A stretch of 64,000 bases of DNA from Hyalangium ruber (GTDB lineage: Bacteria > Myxococcota > Myxococcia > Myxococcales > Myxococcaceae). A program made the position numbers and the translations under genes. Within the stretch, counting starts at the first letter, position 1, and each line of letters opens with the position of its first letter. The DNA is taken from positions 24,712-88,711 of the forward strand of contig NZ_JAXIVS010000026.1 of the NCBI RefSeq assembly GCF_034259325.1, given 5' to 3'. The notes under the pieces were generated by a model. It saw nothing but the letters and a program-made list of their open reading frames with translations, did not search any database and was not told the DNA's origin. Of the stretch, positions 24,997-34,800 are shown in pieces.

Positions 24997-25206
24997 TCAG
25001 CGGGTTGCGCGGCGCGCCTGGCAGGTCATCTCGTCCTTGCAGGCGGGGCCGATGCCATCCGGGTGTGCGTGGAAGGGCGTCTTGTCGCTCTCCTCTACCC
25101 CGCACAGCACACACTTGCGCTTGCGGTTGCGGCGCTCGGCCCTGCGCTGCTCGGCGATTTCCTTGGCCCGCTCGCGGGCCGTCTTCGCGTCCACCTCGTT
25201 GCTCAT
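24997..25206 (-). CDS. Small zinc-ribbon-like protein
   Basis: This is a 69-residue protein. Residues 1-30 are a highly charged helix (ARERAKEIAEQRRAERRNRK). The C-terminal half contains CVLCG at ~32-36 and a later C-x(4)-C (CKDEMTC), a possible four-cysteine metal site like short nucleic-acid-binding ribbons. It lies 30 bp downstream of the thiolase gene on the same strand and is likely translated from its transcript. No function is recognised. Confidence 0.65.
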   Translation of the reverse strand: MSNEVDAKTARERAKEIAEQRRAERRNRKRKCVLCGVEESDKTPFHAHPDGIGPACKDEMTCQARRATR

Positions 25207-25236
25207 CTCACATCCCGTTTGAAAAGCGGTGCCTGC

Positions 25237-26433
25237 TCAGAGCGCCTCGACCAGGACCGCGATCCCCTGGCCACCGCCGATGCACGCCGAACCGATACCA
25301 TAGCGGGCACCCCGGCGCTTCAGTTCGTAAATGAGGCTCATGGTGATGCGCGCGCCCGAGGCCCCCAGCGGGTGGCCCACGGCGATGGCCCCGCCGTTGA
25401 CGTTGGTGTGCTCGCGTGGCAGCCCCAGCTCCTTCTCCACCGCGAGGTACTGCGGGGCGAAGGCCTCGTTCACCTCGAAGAGCTCCACGTCGCTCAGCTT
25501 GCACTCGGCGCGCTCCAGGAGCCGCCGGATGGCGGGCGCCGGGCCGATGCCCATCACCTTTGGATCACACCCGGAGATGCCCCAGTTGATGAGCCGGGCC
25601 AGCGGCTTGAGCCCGTGCTTGTCGGCGTAGGAGCGCGTGGCCATGACCATGGAGCCGGCGCCATCGCAGATGCCGCTGGCGGCGCCCGCGTGGACCACGC
25701 CGTCCTTCTTGAAGACCTTGGGCAGCTTCTTGAGCCCCTCCACCGTGGTGTCCGGGCGGTTGTGCTCGTCACGCGCGAACACCGTCTCGCCCTTCTTCCC
25801 CTTGAGGGTGACGGGAGAGATTTCATCCTGCAGGCGCCCGGCCTCCTGAGCCGCGGCGAAGCGCTTCTGCGTGAGCACGGCGTACGCGTCCACCTCGTCC
25901 TGCGTGAGCTGGTAGTCGACCGCGAGCTGCTCGGCCGTGAGCGCCATGGCCTGGCCGGTGTAGCTGTCGGTCAGCGCGCTCCACAGCATGTCCTCCATGC
26001 CGCCCTTGCCCAGGGGGATGCCCCAGCGCGCGCCGCGGATGACGTGGGGCGCCTGGCTCATGGACTCGGTGCCGCCGGCCAGCACGCACGCGGCCTGCTC
26101 GGTGAGCATCATCTCCGCGGCGGTAACGAAGGCCTGGAAGCCCGAGCCGCACAGCCGGTTGACGCCCAGTGCGGGCACCGGCACCGGTACGCCCGTGCGC
26201 AGCCCCACGTGCCGAGGCAGATAGATGGCGTCGGCGCTCGTCTGCACCACGTTGCCGTACACCACGTGCTGGATCTGCTCGGGGGACACCTTCGCCTGGG
26301 CGAGGGCCGCCTTGGCCGACTCCACCGCCAGCTCCGTGGCGCTCAGGTCCTTCAGGGCGCCGCCATACGTGCCGAACGGGGTGCGCTTGCCGGACAGGAA
26401 ATAGATCTCTTCGCTCTTGGATACGCTCTTCAT
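25237..26433 (-). CDS. Acetyl-CoA C-acetyltransferase (thiolase)
   Basis: This is a 398-residue cytoplasmic thiolase that condenses two acetyl-CoA or cleaves 3-ketoacyl-CoA. All active-site elements are present: nucleophile Cys95 in VNRLCGSGFQA, the NEAFA loop, His354 in GGAIAVGHPLGASGAR, and the second cysteine Cys384 in SACIGGGQG. The length matches AtoB/PhaA. The substrate cannot be told from sequence alone. It could serve fatty-acid oxidation, the mevalonate route (used by myxobacteria) or leucine/ketone metabolism. There is no hydroxyacyl-CoA dehydrogenase or HMG-CoA gene nearby to decide. A small zinc-ribbon-like gene follows. Confidence 0.93.
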   Translation of the reverse strand: MKSVSKSEEIYFLSGKRTPFGTYGGALKDLSATELAVESAKAALAQAKVSPEQIQHVVYGNVVQTSADAIYLPRHVGLRTGVPVPVPALGVNRLCGSGFQAFVTAAEMMLTEQAACVLAGGTESMSQAPHVIRGARWGIPLGKGGMEDMLWSALTDSYTGQAMALTAEQLAVDYQLTQDEVDAYAVLTQKRFAAAQEAGRLQDEISPVTLKGKKGETVFARDEHNRPDTTVEGLKKLPKVFKKDGVVHAGAASGICDGAGSMVMATRSYADKHGLKPLARLINWGISGCDPKVMGIGPAPAIRRLLERAECKLSDVELFEVNEAFAPQYLAVEKELGLPREHTNVNGGAIAVGHPLGASGARITMSLIYELKRRGARYGIGSACIGGGQGIAVLVEAL

Positions 26434-26525
26434 GGGGGCTGACGCTCCAGGACGGGGCTCGGGCTTCCTTACCTACTCACAAGAAGCGCGCGGTGCACGC
26501 ATGACGTGAACGGCGCTTCACCTTC

Positions 26526-27173
26526 TCAGTGAGGACGCCCGCCCAGAAAGGCGCTGGCGACGATGGCAAGCGCTGCCACCGTCCACAACAGCCCGGGCAG
26601 GTTCTGCCTCCGGATCTCCTTCTGGCCGAGCCCTCGGTACCATGAACGCCCGGCCTCCACCCGGCCTTCCCAGGTGAACTCTCCACTGGGAGTCAGCCCC
26701 TCCAGGCGCTTGAGGTGGGCGCGCAGCAGCCGGTCCGCCGAGGCATCCTCCAGGCTCCCGGAGCGGTAGCGCCCGGGCAGCTCGAGCGCCGGGCGGCGAT
26801 AGCCCGAGGTGATGACGAAGCCCTCGGGCGAGAGCGGCGTGAGCAGGTAGAGGCGCGGCGCTCCATCCGGAGACAGGTGGAGCGTGGCGAAGACGCGCTC
26901 GGCGGGGTGCGCGAAGTCATAGGAGCGGGTGGCGCGTCGCAAGCGGGGCTTCTCCTCATGGCTGCCGAGCGGCACGAAGCCCACGGCCTTCAGCTCGTGA
27001 GCCAGCGGGAAGAGCTCCTCGGGCAAGTCCATCTGGTCGGCGGGGGCCTCGGCCTCCACGCGCACGCTGGCCGGAAAGAGGAAGAGCACGGCGCGCCAGA
27101 GGTTGAGGGACACCAGTGTCACGGCGAGTCCGAGTCCCGCGAGCACGGTGGCCAGTTCGACGAAGACGTTCAT
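26526..27173 (-). CDS. Membrane protein of unknown function
   Basis: This is a 215-residue protein with one membrane helix near each end: residues ~4-34 (ELATVLAGLGLAVTLVSLNL) and ~193-210 (GLLWTVAALAIVASAFLGG). The middle ~150 residues are soluble, beta-rich and Arg-rich, with FPLAHELKAVGFVPLGSHEE, YDFAHPAERVFATLHL and LYLLTPLSPEGFVITSG. This suggests a folded domain on one side of the membrane. No family is recognised. It diverges from the 137-residue protein gene at 27244. Confidence 0.75.
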   Translation of the reverse strand: MNVFVELATVLAGLGLAVTLVSLNLWRAVLFLFPASVRVEAEAPADQMDLPEELFPLAHELKAVGFVPLGSHEEKPRLRRATRSYDFAHPAERVFATLHLSPDGAPRLYLLTPLSPEGFVITSGYRRPALELPGRYRSGSLEDASADRLLRAHLKRLEGLTPSGEFTWEGRVEAGRSWYRGLGQKEIRRQNLPGLLWTVAALAIVASAFLGGRPH

Positions 27174-27243
27174 GGGCCCAGGAGCCTACCCCTGCTGCAA
27201 ATCGCGCGGAGGCAATGTATGACCAGGGACCACGAGGTACGCC

Positions 27244-27657
27244 ATGAGCCCCGACCCGTCCTCTCCTCCCGTCTCTCGCGTCCTTCGCAAGGACGAGCTG
27301 GAGCTGCGCGCCTCCTCCGAGGAGCTGGAGGTACACATCTGGGACTACCACGCCGCTCCGGTCCACCTCTCGCTCGAGGAGCTCGAAGAGCTTGGCCTGA
27401 TGGCGACTCCAGAGCGAGAGGAGAGCGCCGTGAGCCAGGTGGCGCCCTGGCGCCGGGCGATGCGGGAGGGCCGGCGAGACATGACCACCCCCCGGCTGAG
27501 CGAAGAGGCCAGCGCGCGAGCCCTGCATGTCGGAGGGGTGGCCTGGCTGCCCGTGGCCGAGGGCTTGGACGTTTATGTCGTCAGCTATCACACCGGGCCG
27601 GTGCGGCTGGGGTTGGCGCACCTGGCGCGGCTCGGCCTGCGGTACCGGAACGCCTGA
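27244..27657 (+). CDS. Small protein with internal duplication, unknown function
   Basis: This is a 137-residue protein. Two halves match each other: about residues 26-53 (ELEVHIWDYHAAPVHLSLEELEELGL, shown here in part) and 107-134 (LDVYVVSYHTGPVRLGLAHLARLGL). Both read strand-YH-x-x-PV-x-L-x-L-helix-LGL. This looks like a duplicated beta-alpha unit joined by an Arg-rich linker. No known domain is recognised. It may share the 70-bp promoter region with the leftward membrane protein. It converges on the kinase gene 12 bp away. Confidence 0.7.
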   Translation: MSPDPSSPPVSRVLRKDELELRASSEELEVHIWDYHAAPVHLSLEELEELGLMATPEREESAVSQVAPWRRAMREGRRDMTTPRLSEEASARALHVGGVAWLPVAEGLDVYVVSYHTGPVRLGLAHLARLGLRYRNA

Positions 27658-27669
27658 AGCCCGCGCGGC

Positions 27670-30600
27670 CTACGCCGTCGTGCGCAGCCCCAGCTGTCGC
27701 ATCACATCGCCGCGCAAGGTGGTGACGCGGCCCAGCAGGCCGGGGGCGCTGGCGGCGAGGAACGCCTTCTCCGCCGCATCCAGGGCCTGGGAGGCCTCCA
27801 GCGGCTCGCACGCGAGCCACAGCTCCGCCAGGGCCAGGTTCACCAGCCCCACCTGCAGCACGTTGCGCGACTCCTGGGCGACCACCAGCGCTCGCTTCAG
27901 GTGGGCGATGCCCTCCTCGGTGGGCACGAGCGGCGCCAGCGCGCGGCGGGCGAGGATCTCGTCGAAGGGGTTCTCCAGCTCCGAGTCCAGCGCGCGCGCC
28001 AGGGCCACCTCCGCGGCCTCGCGCGCGGCGGCCTCGCGCCCCTGGGCCCGCTCGAAGCGCGACTGGTAGACGCGCAGCAGCGTCTCCATGCGGAACTCGC
28101 CGGTACGCGCCAGGGCCAGGGCCTGGGGCAGCGACTCGCGAGCGGCGCGCACGTCATCGCAGAGCACGTCCCGGCAGGCGCCGTACACCTGGACATAGAG
28201 CTGCAGCCACCGGTCCCCGGGCAGCAGCTTGACCAGGGACTGGCCCCGGGCGAGCACGGCGTCCACCAGCTCGAGCTCGCCGCGCTCCAGGTAATAAGGA
28301 GGCGTGTAGATGGCGAGGTTGCGCTCGGGCAGGCGCGGGTTGCCCAGGCGGCGGATCAGCTCCAGCTTCTCGGCGAGCACCGGGGCCAGCGCGGCACCAT
28401 CGCCCGTGAAGGCGGCGCGGACGATCTGCGAAAACAGGTGGTACACGCGCACGTCGGTGAAGCCGTACACCTCGGCCACCTCGAACCCGTCGCGCATGGC
28501 GTCTTCATCGAGCGGCTCGCCGCGCAGGGCGCGGTTCATGTTGAGGAAGTAGGCGCCCATGCCCAGCGCCCACGCCAGGCGGGGAGACAGCCGGCCCACC
28601 GCGTCCCGGAAGGAGCGCAGCCGCTCCACCTGCTCGCGCTGGGCCTTGAGCACGCCGGCGAAGTTGCCCGTGTGCGCGCTGGCCGCCGCCCGGGCGATGA
28701 GCACGGCGGCCCGGAAGGGCGAGTCCACCGGGTGCTCGGCCTCCACGCGCTCCAGCAGCGCCTGGAAGTCCTCGGTGCGGCCCATGATGGCCATGGCGGT
28801 GCTCTGGAGGATCTGCAGCTCGGCCTTCTTCCAGAAGACCTCCACGGGCGGCATGCGCTCGGACAGGGGGATGTGCCGGAAGACCTGGCGCAGCAGCTTG
28901 GTCCGCTCCAGCCCCGTGGCGGTGCGCGCCGCGTCGAGCTGCTCCAGGGCCTCCTGGCGGCCGGCGGCCAGATCCACCGTGTCCGCCCAGTGCGCGAAGA
29001 GCTTCTCGGCGTACTCCAGCGTGGTGGGCGGATCGCTCGTGTAGCCCACCTCGATGAGCGTGGCCCAGATGCGAACGGTCTGGTCGATGCGCTCGGGCGT
29101 GCGGGGCTCCAGCTCCAGGAGCTGCGCGGCCTCCTTCAAGAGGAGCGTGGCGTCCAGCATCGCCTGGGCCTCGATGGCGGCCTGGCCCGCGCGCATCAGC
29201 GGCTCGATGGCGCGGCGCGGCTGGGTGGAGCGAGCGAAGTGATAGCCCACCACGCGGTCGGCGGCCGGGTTGTCGCGCCCCATCGACTGCAGCACCTCGG
29301 CGACGCGGCCGTGGTAGGCCCGGCGCGCCTCCTCGGGCGTGCTCTCGTAGATGGCCTGGTGCACGGTGTCGTGCGTGAAGACGTAGCGGCCCTCGGAGAG
29401 CTGGAGGAACTGCCGGGCGACGATGTCATCGAGCGCCTGGAACAGGTCGACCTCGAGCATGCCCGCCAGGGCGCGCACCATGGGCAAGCCCAGCGCGCGT
29501 CCCGCGGGAGCCAGCCGCCGCAGCAGCGCCACGCGGTCCGAGGGCACCGCCGAGAGCCGCGCCAGGATGGCCCCCTCGATGGTCGCCGGCAGGGCGCGGG
29601 TGGCCAGGTCCCCATCCGCCATCCACCGGCCGCCCACGCGGCGCAGCGCGCCCTGCTCCACCAGCGCGCGCAGACACTCGGTGGCGAAGAAGGCATTGCC
29701 TCCGGTGATGGTGTGCAGCCGCTCCACGAAGCCGGTGGGTACCTGGAGGCCGCGCAGCGCCAGCGCCACCAGCTTCTCCACGTGCTCGGCCGTCAGCGGC
29801 GCCAGGTCCATGCGCACCGTGAGGCCCTCATCCACCGTCTGGAAGGCCAGGCTCAGGCGGCTGAGGGCATCGGGGCGGAACGAGCCCACCACCAACCCGC
29901 GCGTGCGGTGGAGCGCGCGGATGATGACGTTGAGCATCTCCAGGGTGGCGGAGTCCGCCCACTGGAGGTCCTCGAAGCACAGGACGAAGGCCTGGCGCTT
30001 GGAGAGGGCCTGGAGCCACTCGGTGAGCGCGCCGAAGACGGCGATCTTCTCCGCGCCCGTGTCCTTGAAGGCCGGGGCGGGCACGGTGGCGAGCGCGGGC
30101 AGAACGCGGCCCAGCAGCGGCCCCAGCCGCTCGGTCAGCTCCGCGGGAGTCAGGGGCACCAGGCAGCGCAAGGCCTGGGAGATGGGAGCCAGCGGCGCCA
30201 GTCCCTCCACGCGGCACTGGCCCAGGCCGAAGGGCATCTCCGCCAGCTTGGCCTGCAGCTCGAACTCCTGGAGTAGCCGCGACTTGCCCACGCCCGCGGG
30301 AGCGCCGATGAGGATGGCGCGCGACTGGCCCCAGTCGGCCTCCGCCAGCGAGTTCATGAGCTGCTCCAGCTCCGCCTCGCGGCCTACGACTTCGGGCACG
30401 TGCAGGTAGCTGGCGCGAACCGAGAGCGGCTCCTCGGGCAGGGGCTCTCCGCTGGCGCGACAGAGCGCCTCCAGGAGCTGGCCGGCGTCCTGGAAGCGCT
30501 TCTGCGGATCCTTGGCCAGCAGCACGAGGATGATCTCCTCCAGCGCCGGCTCCACGGGGCAGAGGGAGGAGGGCCGAGGCGGTGGCCGGGTGAGGTGATC

Positions 30601-31386
30601 CGCCAGTAGGGCCGCGGGGCTCTGGCGCTTGAAGGGCAGCCTTCGCGTGGCCAGGTAGTACGCGGTGACACCCAGCGAGTACAGGTCCGCGCGCCCGTCG
30701 ATGCTGGCGCCGCGCTGCCACTCGGGGGCCATGTACTCGAGGGTGCCCTTGAGCTTGCCAGGGCTCGGGGTGCCGAGCTGGTGCATGACCCCGAAGTCCA
30801 TCAGCTTCACCGTGCCGTCATCGGTGATGCGGACGTTGCTGGCCTTGATGTCACAGTGGACGTACAGGCGCGCGTGGATGAAGGCGAGCACCTGCGCCAT
30901 CTGGATCAGGATGCGATAGATGGTGCGCGCATCCAGCGGCTGCTCACGCGTGAGGGTGCTGAGGTCCCTTCCGCTGACCACCTCCATGGTGATGAAGCGG
31001 TTGCCCGACTCGGTCATGCCGCAGTCGAAGACGCGCAGGGTGCCGGGGTGCTGCAGCTTGGTCATCGCGAAGAACTCGTGCCGGAACATCAGCACCAGCT
31101 CCTCCACCTTGGCCGGGCTCAGACCCTCGGGGACCTGCATCTCCTTGAGGGCCACCTGACGCAGCTCCTGGAGGTCCTCCGCCAGCCAGATGCGCCCCAT
31201 GCCGCCCTCGCCCAGCACCCGCTCGATGCGGTAGCGGCCCTTGACCAGGGTGCCGGGCTCGAGCAGCGAGCGGCGCTCCCCGGTCCTCAGGCTCGGCATG
31301 GTGATGGGGGTGCGGGTTCGCTCCTCCAGGGCCGTCGACGGTCGGCTGCTCTCGTCGAGGACTGAAGTCTTGTCTTCGTCGCTCAT
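27670..31386 (-). CDS. Ser/Thr protein kinase fused to AAA ATPase and TPR region
   Basis: This is a 1238-residue protein starting at ATG 31386 (MSDEDKTSVLDES). The open frame extends to 31641 but without kinase-like sequence. The kinase domain (~45-300) has the Gly loop LGEGGMGRIWLAED, VAIK-type lysine in VALKEM, catalytic VHCDIKASN (Asp179) and DFGVM. The HRD arginine is replaced by Cys, so it is a non-RD kinase. Next comes a large NTPase with Walker A GAPAGVGKS (Lys368) and LCFEDLQWADS, as in MalT/STAND and AAA_16 proteins. The C-terminal ~550 residues are TPR-like helices. Myxobacteria have many such proteins, which probably integrate signals through oligomerisation. No membrane segment is seen. 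Confidence 0.9.
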   Translation of the reverse strand: MSDEDKTSVLDESSRPSTALEERTRTPITMPSLRTGERRSLLEPGTLVKGRYRIERVLGEGGMGRIWLAEDLQELRQVALKEMQVPEGLSPAKVEELVLMFRHEFFAMTKLQHPGTLRVFDCGMTESGNRFITMEVVSGRDLSTLTREQPLDARTIYRILIQMAQVLAFIHARLYVHCDIKASNVRITDDGTVKLMDFGVMHQLGTPSPGKLKGTLEYMAPEWQRGASIDGRADLYSLGVTAYYLATRRLPFKRQSPAALLADHLTRPPPRPSSLCPVEPALEEIILVLLAKDPQKRFQDAGQLLEALCRASGEPLPEEPLSVRASYLHVPEVVGREAELEQLMNSLAEADWGQSRAILIGAPAGVGKSRLLQEFELQAKLAEMPFGLGQCRVEGLAPLAPISQALRCLVPLTPAELTERLGPLLGRVLPALATVPAPAFKDTGAEKIAVFGALTEWLQALSKRQAFVLCFEDLQWADSATLEMLNVIIRALHRTRGLVVGSFRPDALSRLSLAFQTVDEGLTVRMDLAPLTAEHVEKLVALALRGLQVPTGFVERLHTITGGNAFFATECLRALVEQGALRRVGGRWMADGDLATRALPATIEGAILARLSAVPSDRVALLRRLAPAGRALGLPMVRALAGMLEVDLFQALDDIVARQFLQLSEGRYVFTHDTVHQAIYESTPEEARRAYHGRVAEVLQSMGRDNPAADRVVGYHFARSTQPRRAIEPLMRAGQAAIEAQAMLDATLLLKEAAQLLELEPRTPERIDQTVRIWATLIEVGYTSDPPTTLEYAEKLFAHWADTVDLAAGRQEALEQLDAARTATGLERTKLLRQVFRHIPLSERMPPVEVFWKKAELQILQSTAMAIMGRTEDFQALLERVEAEHPVDSPFRAAVLIARAAASAHTGNFAGVLKAQREQVERLRSFRDAVGRLSPRLAWALGMGAYFLNMNRALRGEPLDEDAMRDGFEVAEVYGFTDVRVYHLFSQIVRAAFTGDGAALAPVLAEKLELIRRLGNPRLPERNLAIYTPPYYLERGELELVDAVLARGQSLVKLLPGDRWLQLYVQVYGACRDVLCDDVRAARESLPQALALARTGEFRMETLLRVYQSRFERAQGREAAAREAAEVALARALDSELENPFDEILARRALAPLVPTEEGIAHLKRALVVAQESRNVLQVGLVNLALAELWLACEPLEASQALDAAEKAFLAASAPGLLGRVTTLRGDVMRQLGLRTTA

Positions 31387-31638
31387 CGGAGAGTGTGGGG
31401 GGAGAAGGCTCACGGATCGAACCGGCGCGGGAGAGATATCACCTTTCGATGTAACCTCCGCATTCTGAGCATACCGCTTTTCCAGATCCAGCCCTACCCG
31501 GTGTGTAGGGTTAACAGGAGAAGCGGTCGTGAGCTCCGCGGGGTGGCCCCAGTCCCCTGCGGCTCCCTCGGTTTCACACCGAGCAGACAAGCCCTCAACC
31601 ATCCTGATGGGTCGGGCATGAGCCAGGGCGCGGTGCGT

Positions 31639-31665
31639 CATATCGGGCGCCTGTCACCCGATATG
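31639..31665. promoter_or_regulatory. Perfect inverted repeat, candidate operator
   Basis: CATATCGGG and CCCGATATG are perfect 9-bp arms separated by 9 bp. No U-run follows, so an operator for a dimeric regulator is more likely than a terminator. It lies 189 bp upstream of the giant gene start and 253 bp upstream of the kinase start. Confidence 0.55.
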
Positions 31666-31692
31666 TCTCACGAAAGTCGCACCGTCTCACGG

Positions 31693-31728
31693 CGTGGACT
31701 CCCCGTCCGGATTCGTGGACTCCCCGTC
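31693..31728 (+). promoter_or_regulatory. Tandem 21-bp-spaced motif upstream of the first giant gene
   Basis: CGTGGACTCCCCGTC occurs at 31693-31707 and again, identically, at 31714-31728. The 21-bp step is two helical turns, so both copies face the same side of the DNA. The same motif and step recur before the second giant gene (51151-51181). Confidence 0.65.
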
Positions 31729-31797
31729 TCGGGCTGAGGAGGTCCTGTCACGTCCAAGTCCTTGAAAGCACAGACAGGGCTCGGTCGCGGGGCGAGC

Positions 31798-31811
31798 GGA
31801 CCGGCGGATGC
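31798..31811 (+). promoter_or_regulatory. Possible sigma-54-type promoter of the first giant gene
   Basis: GG-N10-GC spacing is met by GGACCGGCGGATGC, followed by A, 43 bases before ATG 31854. It keeps the invariant GG and GC of sigma-54 promoters but lacks the CAC of TGGCAC. Its support comes mainly from the near-identical element before the other giant gene. Confidence 0.35.
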
Positions 31812-31853
31812 ATTGCGCGCCGGCTGCTTCGACTGACCGCACCGAGAGAACCG

Positions 31854-34800
31854 ATGCCTAGCCGCCAAGAAGGATGGAAGTGGATCCGCCCCGTGATGCT
31901 CGCGTGGGTGCTCGTCTTCACCGTGCTGCCTGGAGTGGGCCATGCCAGTGGGGACATCGTCGTCATCGCCCACGATGGCACCCCATACAGCGGAGGGAGC
32001 GATAACGCCTCGTGGTACCTGCCTCGCCAGCGCGTCGCGAATCATTTCTATGCGACGCACGGCGACGAATACGACTTCCTGGTGGTGCTGCCGACGTTCT
32101 TCAGCTCGCTCGGAGAGGATGCGGCGGGCCTGTATACGCTGGTCCGCAATGACGTGAGCGGCATCGGCAAGCCGCTCTACAACAGCAGCGCCGCCTTCGG
32201 CAGTGCGGGGCGCCTCAAGGGCTACATCGACCTGCGGTCGCTGATGTCCGGGGTGCCTTCCTCGCCGGAGACCGAGGCCATCGTGCTGGCCCACGAGGTA
32301 GCCCACCAGTGGTCGGGCCAGGTCGGCTACCGGGAGACGACCTCCAGCCAACGCAGCGAGGAGCTGCTGGGCCGGGATGGGGCGCACTGGAGCTTCTTCC
32401 TCGACTCACAAGCCTCGGTGCTCTACGGCTCGGACTGGGAGGCGCGAGGCCCGGGGAGCTTCGAGTCCATCGGCGCGCGGCGTCGCCTCTCGGAGTTGGA
32501 TCTGTACCTCATGGGCTTCCTGAGCCCCTGGGAGGTCGGGCCGCTGACCCTGCTCTCGCCAGCGCCTGGAGAGAGCCATACCGCGCAGGACATTCCTCCG
32601 CCGGATGGCACCCGGGTCTCCGTCACCTCGCGGCAGTTGAGCCTGGAGGGCATCATCCGCGCCGAGGGCGCACGGTGGCCGGACAGCGCGGGTTCCCAGA
32701 AGCAGTTCCGGGCGGCCTTCATCTTGCTGACCGCTCCGGGGCAGTCCGCGACGCCCGCACAGCGGACCTTCGCTGAGTCGCTGCGACGCTCCTTCGAGAA
32801 CCACTTCTTCTTCCTCACGCGAGGGCGGGGCCTGTTCGAGACGGATCTTGTCGAGCGGCCGCCCGCGCCGGTGGCGGAGGCCCCCAGCGTGCAGCTTGGC
32901 GTCTCCTATCTGCTGTCCCGGCAGCGGGCCGAGGGGGACTGGGCGACCCGACCGGAGGCCTCGCTGCGAGAGACGCAGCAGGCGCTCGACGCGCTCCGCC
33001 TGTTCCTCTCCAACCCGGGCGTACCGGCCTCCGTGGATCGGGCGTGGAACCACCTGGAAACGCGCCAGCCCGTGGATGTGGATGGCCTGGCGCGGCTGTC
33101 TCTGTCGATGCGGGGAGAGAGCCCGACGACGCTGGCGCGCCTGAATGCGTACCGCCAGAACTCGGGGAGCGTGGGACTGTCTCCCGGCTACCGCTCGACC
33201 CTGCTCGACACGGCGTTGTTGGGGCTGGCGCTGACGCAGGCCTCCCTCGCGCCGGACCCAACGCCCGAGGTGACGGCCTTCCTGCTCGAGCAGCAGAACG
33301 CGGACGGCGGCTGGCCCGCGCTGCCGGGAGGCCCCAGCCGGTTCGAGCCCACGGCCCTGGTGCTGGAATACCTGGCGCGGATTCCACGGACGCCGGCCAT
33401 CACCGCCGCGGCGCAGGAGGCGTTCGCGTTCTTCCGCCAGCACCGTGACTCGCGGGGCTTCTTCGTGGAGGCGGGTACGCGGGTGGCCACCACGGGGTGG
33501 GCGCTCATGTCGCTGGCCACGTGGCGGCAGCTCACTGCCGAGGAGGCCTCGCGCGCCACGAGCGCCCTGCTCTCCCGGCAGCGGCCGGATGGGAGCTGGG
33601 AGGGCTCGGTGGTGGACACGGCGCTGGCGCTCAGGGCGCTGCGCATCGCGCTGACGCCCAACCTGACGCTGTCGCCGGGGAGCATCCACCTCTCGGCCAC
33701 ACAGGTGACCGCGGGAGAGACGGTCCTCGCCACGGTGCAGCTCTCCAACACCGGGCACGCGGAGGCCCAGAACGTCCTCGTCCAGGGCTTCGACTCGTTC
33801 GGCAGACCGCTGGGCACCGGCGTGCGGGTGGCCTCCCTCGCAGGCGGCGCCACCACCTCGGTGGTGCTGGCCTTCGACACGCGCGACTCCGGAGGCTCGA
33901 CGCAGGTGTTCCTGGTAGCGGATCCGGCGGGCACCCTCGATGAAGGACAGGAGGATGACAACCGGGCCGCGGTGCCCCTCCTGGTCGCGGAGGCACCGCT
34001 GGCGCCGGACCTGTTCGTCCACTCGGGCGGCGTCACGCTGTCGCCGTCCAGCATCAACCGGCTGCCGTCGCAGGTGGTGGTGACGGCGCGAGTGGGCAAC
34101 CTGGGCAGGACCGACGCTGCCGCCGTGGAGGTCGTCGTCCGGATGGGAGCGCAGGTGCTGGCCACCTCGCAGCTGACACTGGAGGCGCAGTCGAGCCAGC
34201 TGGCGAGCTGGACCGTCCAGGTCTCCGCCCTGCAGGACGCTGGTCGCATCACTGTGGAGGTGGATCCGAGCAACGTGGTGCAGGAGCCGATCGAGACCAA
34301 CAACGCACAGTCGCTGCGACTCGGGGTGTCGCCGGGAGTGGACCTGCGAGTCGTCCGCGTGACGGCGCCAGCAACGGTGGACCAAGGTCGGGATGCCATC
34401 GTCCAGTACGAGCTGGTCAACGGAGGAACCGCCGAGGGAGTCATCGCCGGCAGCCTGGAGATCACCTCCGAAAGTGGGGCCCTCCTCGGGACGGTGGTGC
34501 TGCCCTCGCGGTCCGTGAGCGCGGGAGGCACCATCACGGGCCAGCTCGTCTGGCGCGCGAATGTCGTGGGCTCGCTGCGCGCCACGCTGCGCGCGCAGCA
34601 CCCGGGTGACCTGGACCGGAGCAACGACACGGGCTCCACGACATTCGAGGTGCAGCCCTCATCGCTGGCCAACCTGGTGGCGGCGATCGGCACCCTGTCC
34701 ATCACCCCCGAGCCGCCCCAGGAGACGAAGCCGGCCACCGTCTCGGTGACGGTCCGCAACAGCGGCCAGGGCCAGGCCCAGAACTTCACCGTGGACTTCT

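Larger units (their letters stand above)
31387..31853. other. 467-bp divergent intergenic region upstream of the first giant gene
   Basis: No protein-coding gene was found between the leftward kinase gene and the rightward giant gene. The region holds a perfect inverted repeat (31639-31665), a 21-bp-spaced tandem motif (31693-31728) and a sigma-54-like element (31798-31811), each listed separately. The segment nearest the kinase is comparatively AT-rich (31425-31520) and could hold its promoter, but no convincing -35/-10 pair was found. Confidence 0.6.

Noticed and set aside
31741..31853. Idea that a small leader peptide precedes the giant gene
   Set aside because: Short frames exist but none has both a start and a ribosome-binding site.
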